A stretch of 64,000 bases of DNA from Clostridiaceae bacterium (GTDB taxonomy: Bacteria; Bacillota; Clostridia; Lachnospirales; Lachnospiraceae). Numbering within the stretch: position 1 is the stretch's first letter; every line of letters begins with the position of its first letter. The notes beneath the pieces are model-generated. The model was given only the letters and a program-made list of their open reading frames with translations, had not been told where the DNA came from and did not search any database. Positions 8,885-17,626 of this stretch are shown here, in pieces. The DNA is taken from contig QXWR01000019.1 of assembly GCA_009911065.1 (NCBI GenBank), positions 26,466 through 90,465 of the forward strand, given 5' to 3'. Position numbers and translations under genes: made by a program.

Positions 8885-9325
8885 TTACGCCCCCAAATTA
8901 TCACAATTTCCACACATATGCAACCCGTCTTGCGCAAAATCCGTCTGCTTTTGCAATTTTTCCCGCTTATCTTGCATTCTTTGTCTTCTGTGGCAATAGT
9001 CCTCCACAATCTCTCTCACTTTTTTCCATCGGTTTTCAGTGACCGGAAGACAGGTGCCGTCTTTTAAGACAGCGCCCCGTATGCTGACAGCTTCCAGAAA
9101 ATCCAAGTGTATCAGGTATGCATTGTGGGTTCGGACTAGGGGCAGGTTCCCCAGTTTTTCCTCTGCCTCCTTAAGGCTTCCGCTGATACGATAAACTTTT
9201 CGTCTTGTGTGAACAAAGGTCTTTCTCTGTTCTGTATGAACATAACAAATATCTTTTCCTTTTAAGATAATCCTCTCTCCTTTGAAAATCCACACATAGT
9301 TTCTTTCTTCTTTCTGCTGCCGCAT
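8885..9325 (-). CDS. LytTR-domain DNA-binding protein (146 aa)
   Basis: Stand-alone LytTR domain: GERIILKGKDICYVHTEQRK, then RISGSLKEAEEKL, LVRTHNAYLIHLDFLEAV and the C-terminal LPVTENRWKKVREIV are the usual elements of the AlgR/AgrA/LytR DNA-binding fold. There is no receiver domain, and no histidine kinase is adjacent, so it is a single-domain regulator with unknown signal. The tail after residue 110 is basic and ends with cysteines (CGNC). The ribosome-binding site before the ATG is weak (GGTAAG). Confidence 0.82.
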   Translation of the reverse strand: MRQQKEERNYVWIFKGERIILKGKDICYVHTEQRKTFVHTRRKVYRISGSLKEAEEKLGNLPLVRTHNAYLIHLDFLEAVSIRGAVLKDGTCLPVTENRWKKVREIVEDYCHRRQRMQDKREKLQKQTDFAQDGLHMCGNCDNLGA

Positions 9326-9424
9326 GTTCTTACCAATCCTTGCATATTATTATGTCCGCCTCCAAATTCTGTGCTGACACATAATAAAAAACGTGGCAAA
9401 AAAGAAACTATGACCAGGAGGATT

Positions 9425-9886
9425 TTAAAAAAGTTCCATATGCATCAGAAAAGCCACTAAAATCCCCAAAACTGCTCCGGCGAACACCTGGAGAGGGGTG
9501 TGTCCCACAAATTCCTTCAGCCGTTTCTGAAACTGTTCATTGTCCAAATGAAACAGATCTTGTTCCATAATCAAATTCAGCAGCTTGGCCTGTTTTCCAG
9601 TCTCCTGGCGGACACCGATAGCATCGTACATCACTACGGACGCCAGAATAAAGGAAATGGCAAATTCAAAAGATTCCACCCCATACCGGATGGCGGCGCC
9701 AGCAGTCAAAGCACACACCGTAGCAGAGTGGGAACTGGGCATTCCTCCAGATCCCACCAGCCGCTCAGGAGAAAAATTTCGGTTAAGCAAAAAATCAATC
9801 AATGTCTTCAGCACCTGGGCCACCGTCCAGCCAGCCACTGCGCTGATCAATACTTCATTGCCAAAGATCCGTTCCCAAAATGACAT
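9425..9886 (-). CDS. Divergent PAP2 family membrane protein (DUF212, 153 aa)
   Basis: Small integral membrane protein of the DUF212 family, distantly related to acid phosphatase/vanadium haloperoxidase. Signatures are SGGMPSSHSATV and VVMYDAIGVRQETGKQA; four hydrophobic segments are visible. It probably acts on lipid phosphates, but the substrate is unknown. It ends 99 bases ahead of the LytTR gene and begins 19 bases after the glgA stop, so it may be co-transcribed with glgA. Confidence 0.9.
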   Translation of the reverse strand: MSFWERIFGNEVLISAVAGWTVAQVLKTLIDFLLNRNFSPERLVGSGGMPSSHSATVCALTAGAAIRYGVESFEFAISFILASVVMYDAIGVRQETGKQAKLLNLIMEQDLFHLDNEQFQKRLKEFVGHTPLQVFAGAVLGILVAFLMHMELF

Positions 9887-9905
9887 CGGTCTTTTCCCCT
9901 GCCTT

Positions 9906-11351
9906 TTAATATCCGATCAGCCAGTCATACAGCTCCTGATATTTCATCGCAGAAGTCTGCCAGGAGAAATCCTGTGCCATCGCCCGGTCAATGATCTTGT
10001 TCCATTCCCGCTTTCTCTCATAATACACAAATTTGGCATACCGGACCGAATCTAACATCTCGTGGGCATTGTAATTGGCAAAGGAGAAGCCTGTGCCTGT
10101 ACCCTCGTACTCATTGTAGGGCTGAACCGTGTCTTTCAGACCTCCGGTCTCCCGCACAATCGGCACCGTGCCGTAGCGAAGAGCCATAAGCTGGCTTAAT
10201 CCGCAGGGTTCAAAGAGAGACGGCATCAAAAAGGCATCGCAGCCTGCATAAATCTTATGAGACAGCTCCTCAGAATAATAGATCTGAGCCGAAACCCGGT
10301 CATGGTACTTCCAGTCATAATGGCGGAACATATTTTCATACCGCTCATCGCCGGTTCCCAGCACAATCAGCTGCATATCCTCGGAACAAAGCTCGTCCAT
10401 GACTCCCTGAATCAAATCCAGCCCCTTCTGGTCCGTAAGCCGGGACACAATTCCCACCAAAAACTTCTTGTCATCGGCGGGAAGTCCCACATGCTCCTGG
10501 AGATTTCTCTTATTTTTTGCCTTCTCTTTGCGGAAATTCTTGCTGTTATAGGGCTGAGCAATAAACTTGTCTGTGGCTGGGTTAAAGTCATCGTAATCGA
10601 TTCCGTTGACAATTCCCCGAAGACTCCCGGCTCTGGCCCGCATAAGCCCGTCCAGTCCCTCGCCGTAAAAGGGCATCTTAATCTCCTCTGCATAGGTCTG
10701 GCTCACAGTGGTAATGGCGTCGGCAAATACAATACCACCTTTTAACATATTTCCATCTTTATAAGCTTCTAACTTATCCGGCGCAAAATAGTAGTCCGGC
10801 AATCCGGAGAACCTTTGGATGGTCTTGACATCCCACACACCCTGGAACTTTAAGTTATGGATGGTGATGACAGACTTCATATTCCGGAAAAACTCTCCTC
10901 CCCGGAACCGGTCTTTTAAGTATACAGGAATCAGTCCGGTCTGCCAGTCATGACAATGGACCACATCCGGCTGGAAGCCAATCACAGGCAAGGAAGAAAG
11001 GGCTGCCTGACAGAAGAAGGAAAACTTCTCCAGATCGTAAAACCAGTCGCCGTAAGGTTTGTCGCCGCTGAAATATGCCTCATTGTCAATAAAATAAAAA
11101 GTAATTCCATCCAGCACATACTGCAAAATTCCCACATAACGGCTCTGACCCAGATAATCCATATAAAAATGGTTAATATAAGTCATCTCATAGCGCCACT
11201 TTTCCTTCATGCACATGTACTTGGGAACCATGACTCTCACGTCAAAGTACTCTTTATCAAAACACTTGGGCAGGGAGCCTACTACATCTGCCAGCCCCCC
11301 TGTCTTAATAAACGGCACCGCCTCCGAAGCAACGAATAAAACTTTCTTCAT
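9906..11351 (-). CDS. glgA: Glycogen synthase (481 aa)
   Basis: Transfers glucose from ADP-glucose to alpha-1,4-glucan (GT5 family). The substrate-binding KTGGLADVVGSLPK is at the N-terminus. VHCHDWQTGLIP, GIVNGIDYDDFNP, IVSRLTDQKGLDLI and the C-terminal nucleotide-binding SLFEPCGLSQLMALRYG are all present. Full length. The start ATG has AGGAGG upstream. No glgB/C/D/P genes are adjacent; spo0A lies upstream on the same strand and the PAP2-like gene downstream. Confidence 0.96.
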   Translation of the reverse strand: MKKVLFVASEAVPFIKTGGLADVVGSLPKCFDKEYFDVRVMVPKYMCMKEKWRYEMTYINHFYMDYLGQSRYVGILQYVLDGITFYFIDNEAYFSGDKPYGDWFYDLEKFSFFCQAALSSLPVIGFQPDVVHCHDWQTGLIPVYLKDRFRGGEFFRNMKSVITIHNLKFQGVWDVKTIQRFSGLPDYYFAPDKLEAYKDGNMLKGGIVFADAITTVSQTYAEEIKMPFYGEGLDGLMRARAGSLRGIVNGIDYDDFNPATDKFIAQPYNSKNFRKEKAKNKRNLQEHVGLPADDKKFLVGIVSRLTDQKGLDLIQGVMDELCSEDMQLIVLGTGDERYENMFRHYDWKYHDRVSAQIYYSEELSHKIYAGCDAFLMPSLFEPCGLSQLMALRYGTVPIVRETGGLKDTVQPYNEYEGTGTGFSFANYNAHEMLDSVRYAKFVYYERKREWNKIIDRAMAQDFSWQTSAMKYQELYDWLIGY

Positions 11352-11398
11352 CGAAATAACCTCCTAATTTTTTGTCCGCCCCCAAAGCAGACCATTCT

Positions 11399-11427
11399 TA
11401 ACTAGTAGTATACAATATTTAAGTCAA
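11399..11427 (-). promoter_or_regulatory. Putative glgA promoter
   Basis: TTGACT (11427-11422), 17-base spacer, TAGTTA (11404-11399) on the minus strand. The -35 is good and the -10 is moderate. Confidence 0.45.
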
Positions 11428-11473
11428 TTTAGGAAGTAGTTCTTTCCATTTCTTTTCAAATTTCTTTCATTGA

Positions 11474-12271
11474 TTACATCCGCTTATAATCCAACCGTAT
11501 TTTATCTGAAATCAGGGCAATAAACTCTGAGTTGGTTGGTTTTCCCTTTCCGTTGCTGATGGTATAACCAAACAGTTCGTGAATCGTGTCCAGCCTTCCT
11601 CTGGTCCAGGCCACTTCAATGGCATGGCGGATTGCCCGCTCCACCCGGCTGGAAGTGGTGTTGTGACGTTTGGCGATGGCTGGATACAAGACCTTTGTCA
11701 CAGAAATCATAATCTCCTCCTCTTCCACAGAAATGGCAATGGCATCTCTTAAATACTGGTATCCTTTAATATGAGCTGGGATTCCGATTTCATGAAGAAG
11801 CCGGGTTACATCATTTTCCAGATTCTGGCGGATGTATTCGCTTCGGCCCATAAAAGGAATCACCTTGCCGTTTTCCGGATGGGCTGCCTTTTCGCTTCCA
11901 AGACATACCCGGCGGATTTTATCCAGAATCAGTTCTTTCTGGAACGGCTTCATAATAAAATAGTTGGCTCCAAGGCGGAACGCATCCCGCGTTACCTGAT
12001 CGCTTCCTGCTGCAGTCACCATAATAAAGGATGGCATTTTCCGTCCTGTCCGCTCCTTCCTGATCTTTTCCATCACGCTGATTCCATCCAATCTGGGCAT
12101 AATAACATCCATCAGCACCAGATCTGGTTCGGTTTTTACAATCATATCATAAGCATCCACTCCGTTGTCCGCCTTTCCCACTACCCGGAAACCATTCTGT
12201 TCCAGCATGTCATTTAAGTAATTCAGCATTTGTGGGTTATCTTCCGCGATTGCAACATGAAACTCCGACAT
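11474..12271 (-). CDS. spo0A: Sporulation master regulator Spo0A (265 aa)
   Basis: Response regulator that commits the cell to sporulation. The receiver domain spans residues 1-120 with the acidic pocket AEDN, phosphoacceptor Asp55 in [13 protein letters not shown], and the FIMKPF lysine. The C-terminal Spo0A DNA-binding domain follows from about 150 ([53 protein letters not shown]). The start is the ATG at 12271 with AGGAGG 8 bases upstream; an upstream frame extension is not supported. In many clostridia spoIVB precedes spo0A; here the neighbour is a divergent DUF1538 gene. An 0A box lies about 85 bases upstream. Confidence 0.98.
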   Translation of the reverse strand: MSEFHVAIAEDNPQMLNYLNDMLEQNGFRVVGKADNGVDAYDMIVKTEPDLVLMDVIMPRLDGISVMEKIRKERTGRKMPSFIMVTAAGSDQVTRDAFRLGANYFIMKPFQKELILDKIRRVCLGSEKAAHPENGKVIPFMGRSEYIRQNLENDVTRLLHEIGIPAHIKGYQYLRDAIAISVEEEEIMISVTKVLYPAIAKRHNTTSSRVERAIRHAIEVAWTRGRLDTIHELFGYTISNGKGKPTNSEFIALISDKIRLDYKRM

Positions 12272-12356
12272 TCTTCTTTCCCTCCTGTTTCTCTTGTTGT
12301 AAATTGTATTATAGACGCAACCTTTGTCTGTGTGCAATTAGATTTGGTCGCCAAGT

Positions 12357-12363
12357 TTCGACA
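12357..12363 (-). promoter_or_regulatory. Putative 0A box upstream of spo0A
   Basis: The minus strand reads GTGTCGAAAC, a full match to the Spo0A-binding word TGTCGAA, about 85 bases upstream of the spo0A start. This is consistent with autoregulation, and the shared divergent region means it could also affect the DUF1538 gene. Confidence 0.5.
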
Positions 12364-12516
12364 CCCTTTAAAACGAAATGCAAAAAAGATTGTGACTTTA
12401 TTTTCGAAGATACATGGATTTTGAGTATTGTCAACTTCTTTATTGTAACTGCCTGGAATCTATGGTAAAATACCCCCTACTACTCTAAAATCATCAAAAG
12501 AAAGGACTGTAAAATC

Positions 12517-14052
12517 TTGGGAATCCAAAAAAAACTAGCTGAAAAATGGCAGGAATCCATTCAGGCTGTACTGCCGGTTCTGTGCATTGTCTTAATCTTG
12601 TGTTTCTCAGTGGCTCCTGTCTCCCCCAGCATCCTGCTGTGTTTTCTCATGGGAGCCATACTGATTTTGGCAGGCATGATGTTCTTTACTTTAGGAGCCG
12701 AAATTTCCATGACTCCCATGGGAGAACGGGTAGGGTCCAGTTTGACAAAAAGCAGGAATCTGACTGTGATTGTCCTCCTTTCCTTTTTGCTGGGGTTCAT
12801 CATTACCATCTCAGAACCAGATCTTCAGGTATTAGCCGGACAGGTGCCTGCCGTACCAGGTGTGCTTCTGATTCTTTCGGTTGCTGCTGGTGTGGGCGCC
12901 TTTTTGGTGATTGCTCTTTTGCGTATGCTTTTTTCCGTGCCGCTTCCCCCGCTGCTGATGGGATTTTATCTGATTGTCTTTATCCTGTCCGCCTTTGTCC
13001 CAAAAGATTTTTTAAGCATAGCTTTTGATTCCGGAGGCGTAACCACAGGACCTATGACCGTTCCATTTATCATGTCTTTGGGTGTGGGCGTCTCTGCCAT
13101 TCGAAGCGACCGCCATGCGGCGGATGACAGTTTTGGTCTGGTTGCCTTATGTTCCATTGGTCCCATTCTTGCCGTGATGATTTTGGGCATGATCTTTCAT
13201 CCAAAAGATGAAATACAGGTGGCGGAAATTTTGTTGGAGGTGGAAGATTCCACACAGCTTATAAGGCTTTTTTCCACCAAGATTCCTTCTTATTTAAAAG
13301 AGATTTTCTTTTCTCTAATGCCGGTATTTTTGTTTTTTATGGGATTTCAGATCGTTTCTTTGCGTCTTCCCAAAAGAAAGCTGGTAAAAATATTGATTGG
13401 TCTTGCCTATACCTATGTGGGTCTGGTATTATTTTTAACAGGCGCCAACGTTGGATTTATGCCGGCTGGCAACTATCTGGGACAGGTTTTGGCACAGCAG
13501 AATCATCCGGAAATTTTGATTCCCATTGCCGCTTTCATTGGTTACTTTATTGTTCGGGCTGAGCCTGCAGTGTATGTGCTAAATAAACAGGTGGAGGAGA
13601 TCACGGACGGAGCCATCTCAGCCAAAGCCATGGGATGTGGCCTTTCCGTGGGAGTGGCCTTTTCTCTTGGTCTTGCCATGGTCCGGGTACTCACAGGCAT
13701 CTCGGTTTTGTGGTTCCTGATTCCTGGCTACGGAGTTGCTCTTATGATCTCGTTTTTTGTGCCGCGGATTTATACGGCCATTGCCTTTGACTCTGGCGGT
13801 GTGGCATCCGGCCCTATGACTGCTGCATTTCTCCTGCCTTTGGCCCAGGGCGCCTGCCGTTTCCTCGGCGGCTCGGTTGCAACGGATGCCTTTGGCGTAG
13901 TAGCCATGGTAGCCATGACGCCCCTCATTACCATACAGGTTATGGGCCTTTATTCCCGGCTCACTGAAAACCGCAGAAAACAGTCTGTGGACAACCAGAC
14001 GCCTGCTATGGCTTTTCACATGTTGGAAGATGACGCGATCATTGAGCTTTAG
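12517..14052 (+). CDS. DUF1538 membrane protein, duplicated (511 aa)
   Basis: Polytopic membrane protein of the DUF1538 family. It is an internal duplication: two half-proteins each carry MTPMG or RAEPAVYVL-type helices and the repeated signature AFDSGGVTTGPMT (about residue 170) and AFDSGGVASGPMT (about residue 427), each preceded by PxGF/PGYG helices. The fold resembles duplicated secondary transporters; the substrate is unknown. The frame opens at a TTG (12517) with AAAGGA about 10 bases upstream, and no suitable ATG lies near the N-terminus. The following gene encodes tandem PII-like domains, a partner seen beside this family, so transport may be controlled by a PII-type sensor. Confidence 0.85.
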   Translation: MGIQKKLAEKWQESIQAVLPVLCIVLILCFSVAPVSPSILLCFLMGAILILAGMMFFTLGAEISMTPMGERVGSSLTKSRNLTVIVLLSFLLGFIITISEPDLQVLAGQVPAVPGVLLILSVAAGVGAFLVIALLRMLFSVPLPPLLMGFYLIVFILSAFVPKDFLSIAFDSGGVTTGPMTVPFIMSLGVGVSAIRSDRHAADDSFGLVALCSIGPILAVMILGMIFHPKDEIQVAEILLEVEDSTQLIRLFSTKIPSYLKEIFFSLMPVFLFFMGFQIVSLRLPKRKLVKILIGLAYTYVGLVLFLTGANVGFMPAGNYLGQVLAQQNHPEILIPIAAFIGYFIVRAEPAVYVLNKQVEEITDGAISAKAMGCGLSVGVAFSLGLAMVRVLTGISVLWFLIPGYGVALMISFFVPRIYTAIAFDSGGVASGPMTAAFLLPLAQGACRFLGGSVATDAFGVVAMVAMTPLITIQVMGLYSRLTENRRKQSVDNQTPAMAFHMLEDDAIIEL

Positions 14053-14070
14053 ACGAATTGAGAGGTTATT

Positions 14071-14751
14071 ATGAACATATTATATATGATGGCAACCATC
14101 TGTGACCGCAATCAGGTCCAGAGATTTCTAGCCTTTTACAGAGAATTTGGAATAACCGTGACGCTCATTACTTACGGAAGTGGAACAACTGCCTCGGAAA
14201 TTTTGGATTCTTTCGGTCTGGAGGCCGCCCAAAAAGCAGTGTTGTTTCTTTTTGTGACGGATACAGAGTGGAAAAAAATAAAGAGCGCTCTGGAAAAACA
14301 GATGAAGATTGATATTCCAGGCAGTGGTATTGCTTTTACTGTCCCAGTAAGCAGCATAGGGGGTAAAAAGCAGCTAAGGTTTCTTACAGAAGGACGGGAA
14401 TTTGAAAAAGGGGAGGAAAGCGCCTTGAAAAACACAAAATATGAACTGGTGGTTGTGATCGCCAATCAGGGTTATACGGATATGATTATGGATGCAGCGA
14501 GAAAAGCCCATGCTGCCGGCGGTACCGTAATTCATGCGAAGGGAACTGGAATGGAACAGGCCAAGCGATTCCTTGGCGTGTCCATTGCTGCTGAAAAAGA
14601 GATGATTTTTATGGTGGTTCGCCGGGAGGGAAAGAATGCCATTATGCGGGCCATTATGGACACTGCAGGTACGGACAGTAAGGCTGGTACTGTCTTGTTT
14701 TCCCTTCCTGTCACGGAGACGGCTGGGATGCGTTTGAGTGAGGGGGGATGA
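14071..14751 (+). CDS. Tandem PII-like (GlnB-fold) protein (226 aa)
   Basis: Two consecutive ferredoxin-like PII folds. The second (residues about 120-215) is clearer: VVVIANQGYTDMIMDAARKA, AAGGTVIHAKGTG and MIFMVVRREGKNAIMRAIMD correspond to the PII core, the T-loop/B-loop region and the C-terminal strand. The first half (MATICDRNQVQRFLAFYREF, GSGTTASEILDSFGL) is more divergent. It begins 18 bases after the DUF1538 stop, with GAGAGG upstream, and is surely in the same operon. It is inferred to sense a nucleotide or small metabolite and gate the DUF1538 transporter. It lacks neighbouring amtB or glnA and is therefore not the canonical nitrogen regulator. Confidence 0.75.
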   Translation: MNILYMMATICDRNQVQRFLAFYREFGITVTLITYGSGTTASEILDSFGLEAAQKAVLFLFVTDTEWKKIKSALEKQMKIDIPGSGIAFTVPVSSIGGKKQLRFLTEGREFEKGEESALKNTKYELVVVIANQGYTDMIMDAARKAHAAGGTVIHAKGTGMEQAKRFLGVSIAAEKEMIFMVVRREGKNAIMRAIMDTAGTDSKAGTVLFSLPVTETAGMRLSEGG

Positions 14752-14850
14752 GGGGAAAACGGGGGAGGAAGGCCGCTTGAGAGTGAAGGGGAATGTTTTT
14801 TTCTAAGATTGTTTTTTGAATCTTAACAATCACAAAGGAGGCATATCTTT

Positions 14851-15405
14851 ATGTCCATCTTCGAACTTTTTATTATTGCAGTCGGCTTGTCTATGGATGC
14901 TTTTGCTGTATCGGTCTGCAAGGGGTTATCGATGCAGAAAATGCGCCTGAAATATGCTTTGATTGTGGGGATTTATTTTGGAGGATTTCAGGCGGGGATG
15001 CCTGCTCTTGGCTATTTGTTGGGTACCCGTTTTCAGGATTCGATTGCTGCTTATGACCACTGGATTGCTTTTATCCTTTTGGGAATTATTGGTATTAATA
15101 TGATTCGGGAAGCTTTAAATCAGGAGGAGGAATCTTGCGATGCCTCCATTGCTATGAAAGATATGGTGGTTCTGGCGGTGGCTACCAGCATTGATGCTCT
15201 GGCGGTGGGCGTTACTTTTGCCTTTTTAAAAGTGGAGATTCTGCCTGCTGTCTCTTTAATTGGCATTACTACCTTTTTTCTTTCTGTAGTGGGTGTCAAG
15301 ATCGGCACGGTATTTGGATGCCGGTATAAATCGAGGGCTGAGCTGGCTGGCGGCTGCATCTTGGTTTTGATGGGTGCAAAAATTTTGATGGAGCATCTGT
15401 TTTAG
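14851..15405 (+). CDS. mntP: Manganese efflux pump MntP (184 aa)
   Basis: Six-helix membrane exporter protecting against manganese excess. Two homologous halves each bear the conserved Asp motif: [14 protein letters not shown] in helix 1 and [15 protein letters not shown] in the second half. Normal family length. Strong AAAGGAGG 9 bases before the ATG. The 100-base upstream gap has overlapping AAGATT/AATCTT and GATTGT/ACAATC repeats but I do not see a yybP-ykoY riboswitch. A strong hairpin follows the gene. Confidence 0.92.
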   Translation: MSIFELFIIAVGLSMDAFAVSVCKGLSMQKMRLKYALIVGIYFGGFQAGMPALGYLLGTRFQDSIAAYDHWIAFILLGIIGINMIREALNQEEESCDASIAMKDMVVLAVATSIDALAVGVTFAFLKVEILPAVSLIGITTFFLSVVGVKIGTVFGCRYKSRAELAGGCILVLMGAKILMEHLF

Positions 15406-15414
15406 TTTTCCATT

Positions 15415-15478
15415 CCTCTGCACGTCTGCAAAGAGCGGGCGCAGTGGCGCCTACGGTGAGTTTTGCAGCGTGCAGAGG
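15415..15478 (+). terminator. Long hairpin after mntP
   Basis: Arms 15415-15432 (CCTCTGCACGTCTGCAAA) and 15461-15478 (TTTTGCAGCGTGCAGAGG) pair nearly completely around a GC-rich loop. There is no clear U-run, so it may act as an mRNA 3' end or be part of the adjoining dispersed repeat. Confidence 0.5.
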
Positions 15479-15520
15479 ACACACTCTAGTGCGGTCTGCT
15501 CAAGAATGAATGCAATGGTA
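15478..15520 (-). repeat. Dispersed repeat copy 2
   Basis: GGACACACTCTAGTGCGGTC followed by CAAGAATGAATGCAATGG aligns with the reverse complement of the copy in the leuS leader (ACACACTCTAGTACG then CAAAATGAATGTAACG). Confidence 0.5.
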
Positions 15521-15543
15521 TACGAGAGCTGCAGACGCTGGTA

Positions 15544-16173
15544 TCAGACATTGGGAGAAATGAAGTGGCTTGTCTCAATATATGGCATGGTGCGGGGATT
15601 TACTTTTATTGTCACCTGGGAAATATACATCACATCATAACTGGCAATCCTCCCTTGTCTTAAGTCCTCAAGAATCTGATCTTTGCTTTCCATCAAAAGG
15701 GCAAAATCGCTGTATGTATAGCGGACGCCAAGTTCCAATGCGGTCTGTTTTAGCTGCTTTATGGGTGGTTCTTCTTCTTTATTCTCTTCTGTATTGAAAT
15801 CCTCTTCTGAAAGGGATTCTAAATTGTCTTCTGACAAGTCCTCTTCTTGGTAATTTGGTTCTTCCCATACTCGCAGAATGGGTTTTACTGTCTTTTCGTT
15901 GTAAGTTACCACGTACCGAATGGTTCCTTCTGGCACAGTCTCATCTTCTTCGATTTTTGTATTCCAAATGTCCCTGTCTTCAATGGAGATCTGCTCGTTC
16001 TCTAAAGTGAACATATAGTCCATCTCACAAGTGACCAGATTTTCTTCACCGATCTTCTTCTCCCCTACATAGGTTAAAGATGAATATTCTACAATTGCGA
16101 TGCCTGCACCAATTCCGCCAAGAATCACACCGCCTAAAAACACGCTTGCCAAAATTATTCGTATCTTACCCAT
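15544..16173 (-). CDS. Membrane-anchored protein of the PadR-HAAS operon (209 aa)
   Basis: Not recognised as a named family. An N-terminal membrane segment (residues 5-27, IILASVFLGGVILGGIGAGI) is followed by an extracytoplasmic part. The middle holds a very acidic stretch (about residues 108-140, EEDLSEDNLESLSEEDF) that may be a flexible linker, and the C-terminus ends with a short beta-rich segment. It overlaps the upstream DUF1700 gene by 8 bases, so it is translated in the same operon. In PadR-DUF1700 operons the third gene usually encodes a DUF4097 surface protein; I do not see that fold here. Confidence 0.6.
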   Translation of the reverse strand: MGKIRIILASVFLGGVILGGIGAGIAIVEYSSLTYVGEKKIGEENLVTCEMDYMFTLENEQISIEDRDIWNTKIEEDETVPEGTIRYVVTYNEKTVKPILRVWEEPNYQEEDLSEDNLESLSEEDFNTEENKEEEPPIKQLKQTALELGVRYTYSDFALLMESKDQILEDLRQGRIASYDVMYISQVTIKVNPRTMPYIETSHFISPNV

Positions 16174-17056
16174 TTTGCTCTACCTCCATGTTGTGATGGA
16201 AACGAGTCTCTTTTGTGTATTCTGACTTTTCCTTTTTTCTACGGATGAAAGATGCAAAAAGACCTGCTGCGGAAAAAGAACACAGCACCAGCCCCAGGCA
16301 TCCTAGTGTCACTCCCATCAGAGGGTAATGCTGCACCAAAAGCACAGTAAGCACTCCAAGGCCAAAGAGGCAAAACAGGCCAAATCCTCCTAAAATCAAG
16401 GCAGTTCCTACACAAAATCCGTTCCATGCCATTCGGATTCCCCATAAAAAACTATGAATGAAAAAGTTTATGGTTCTTGCAAAAAATCTGATTGTCCCAT
16501 GTATCATTTTTCCCATCGTGTTGTGTCTCTCCTTTGCAGACAGCTTTGCTGTCTTTGTGTCTGTTGGTTTTTCCGGCCGTAAGTTTTCGTCTAGGTCAAT
16601 TTCGGTATATTCTTCTCCGTTTTTTAAGCTTGTTCTTTTATTTTGAAGCTTTTGCAGCCATGTAAACGGCTTTTTCAGAAATTGACCTGCAATCAGCAAT
16701 AATTCCCCCAAACGTCTTCCTGCATATTTTATCTTGTCTGCCATCAAAGCGCTTGTTTTTACACATTTTTGCTGTATCATAAGAGCGGTATGACGCGTAT
16801 CTTTTTTTCTTCCTATATTCTTTTGTCCTCTTTTTTGAACAAAGGCATAATCAGCTCTTACATGATAGGCTTCCAATATCTCTCCGGTCAGTTCATCCAG
16901 ACTTCCAAAATCAGCAATAGCTTCTTCTTCTGTAAGTCCTCTTTCCTGTTTCATGTCAATATGCTGCTCATATTCGTTGATAATGTCCTTTAATTCATCC
17001 TCCTGAAGCACAGACAGCGACTGCTCCAGTTTGCTGATAAATGTCTTCTTATCCAT
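16166..17056 (-). CDS. DUF1700 / HAAS signalling-domain membrane protein (296 aa)
   Basis: N-terminal HAAS (DUF1700) helical domain: MDKKTFISKLEQSLSVL followed by DELKDIINEYEQHID and TEEEAIADFGS. A basic cytoplasmic linker rich in K/R follows, then two to three membrane helices from about residue 190 (TINFFIHSFLWGIRMAWNG; LILGGFGLFCLFGLGVLTVL; GLVLCSFSAAGLFASFI). Such proteins lie beside PadR regulators and are thought to relay membrane or envelope state. It overlaps the padR stop by 8 bases and the next gene by 8 bases, which makes a tightly coupled three-gene operon. Confidence 0.85.
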   Translation of the reverse strand: MDKKTFISKLEQSLSVLQEDELKDIINEYEQHIDMKQERGLTEEEAIADFGSLDELTGEILEAYHVRADYAFVQKRGQKNIGRKKDTRHTALMIQQKCVKTSALMADKIKYAGRRLGELLLIAGQFLKKPFTWLQKLQNKRTSLKNGEEYTEIDLDENLRPEKPTDTKTAKLSAKERHNTMGKMIHGTIRFFARTINFFIHSFLWGIRMAWNGFCVGTALILGGFGLFCLFGLGVLTVLLVQHYPLMGVTLGCLGLVLCSFSAAGLFASFIRRKKEKSEYTKETRFHHNMEVEQNG

Positions 17057-17369
17057 GTCGGCACTCCTCCAAAAAATTTCCCACTTTTTCCGTCAGCTCA
17101 TTCCACTCGTTCTCCAAAAGATCCCGGTACAGCACTCCTGCTGCAGTCAGATGATAATATTTTCTGGGCGGTCCTTCTTTTGATTCTCTTAAATAGGTCT
17201 CAAAATAATGTTCATTGGTCAGGCGCTTTAAAAGCGGATAGATTGTGCCTTCGTTTACATCCACCACCTTGGACACCTCTTCCACCAACTCGTACCCATA
17301 CATATCTCTCTGGCGAACGGATTCCAGCACAATCAGTTCCAACACCCCTTTCTTAAACTGCGCATTCAT
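17049..17369 (-). CDS. PadR family transcriptional regulator (106 aa)
   Basis: Winged-helix repressor of the short PadR-s1 class. QFKKGVLELIVLESV, MYGYELVEEVSKVVDVNEGTIYPLLKRL and SKEGPPRKYYHLTAAG are the classic motifs. First gene of an operon with DUF1700 and a membrane protein. The promoter immediately upstream contains an ATTACA-N10-TGTAAT palindrome overlapping the -10 and spacer, so autorepression is likely. Confidence 0.93.
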   Translation of the reverse strand: MNAQFKKGVLELIVLESVRQRDMYGYELVEEVSKVVDVNEGTIYPLLKRLTNEHYFETYLRESKEGPPRKYYHLTAAGVLYRDLLENEWNELTEKVGNFLEECRHG

Positions 17370-17418
17370 AGTCTCTCACGCCTTTCTGTGCAACAGCAAT
17401 TTGTTATTACCTGATACT

Positions 17419-17447
17419 ATATTACACCTACTACTATGTAATGTCAA
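17419..17447 (-). promoter_or_regulatory. padR promoter with embedded operator
   Basis: Minus strand: TTGACA (17447-17442), exactly 17 bases, TAATAT (17424-17419). The inverted repeat ATTACA (17421-17426) / TGTAAT (17437-17442) with a 10-base gap lies between and over the core elements, which matches the size and placement of PadR operators. Confidence 0.75.
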
Positions 17448-17626
17448 GTACTGGATGTAAAAAATATCTTCTATGGGACACTTTGTCCTTGATTCTGGTA
17501 CATCAAGGTATTGCCTTACTTGTGCAAAGAAGATACGGAGGGAAAAATCGAATGAGAGCAAACGCAGAAGCAGGGAGAGAAAAAGACAGTATGTATTGAA
17601 CTGTCCCCCAAAAATGACCGACTGAC

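Noticed and set aside
14752..14850. Possible manganese riboswitch upstream of mntP
   Set aside because: The gap is only about 100 bases and the conserved yybP-ykoY elements are not visible.
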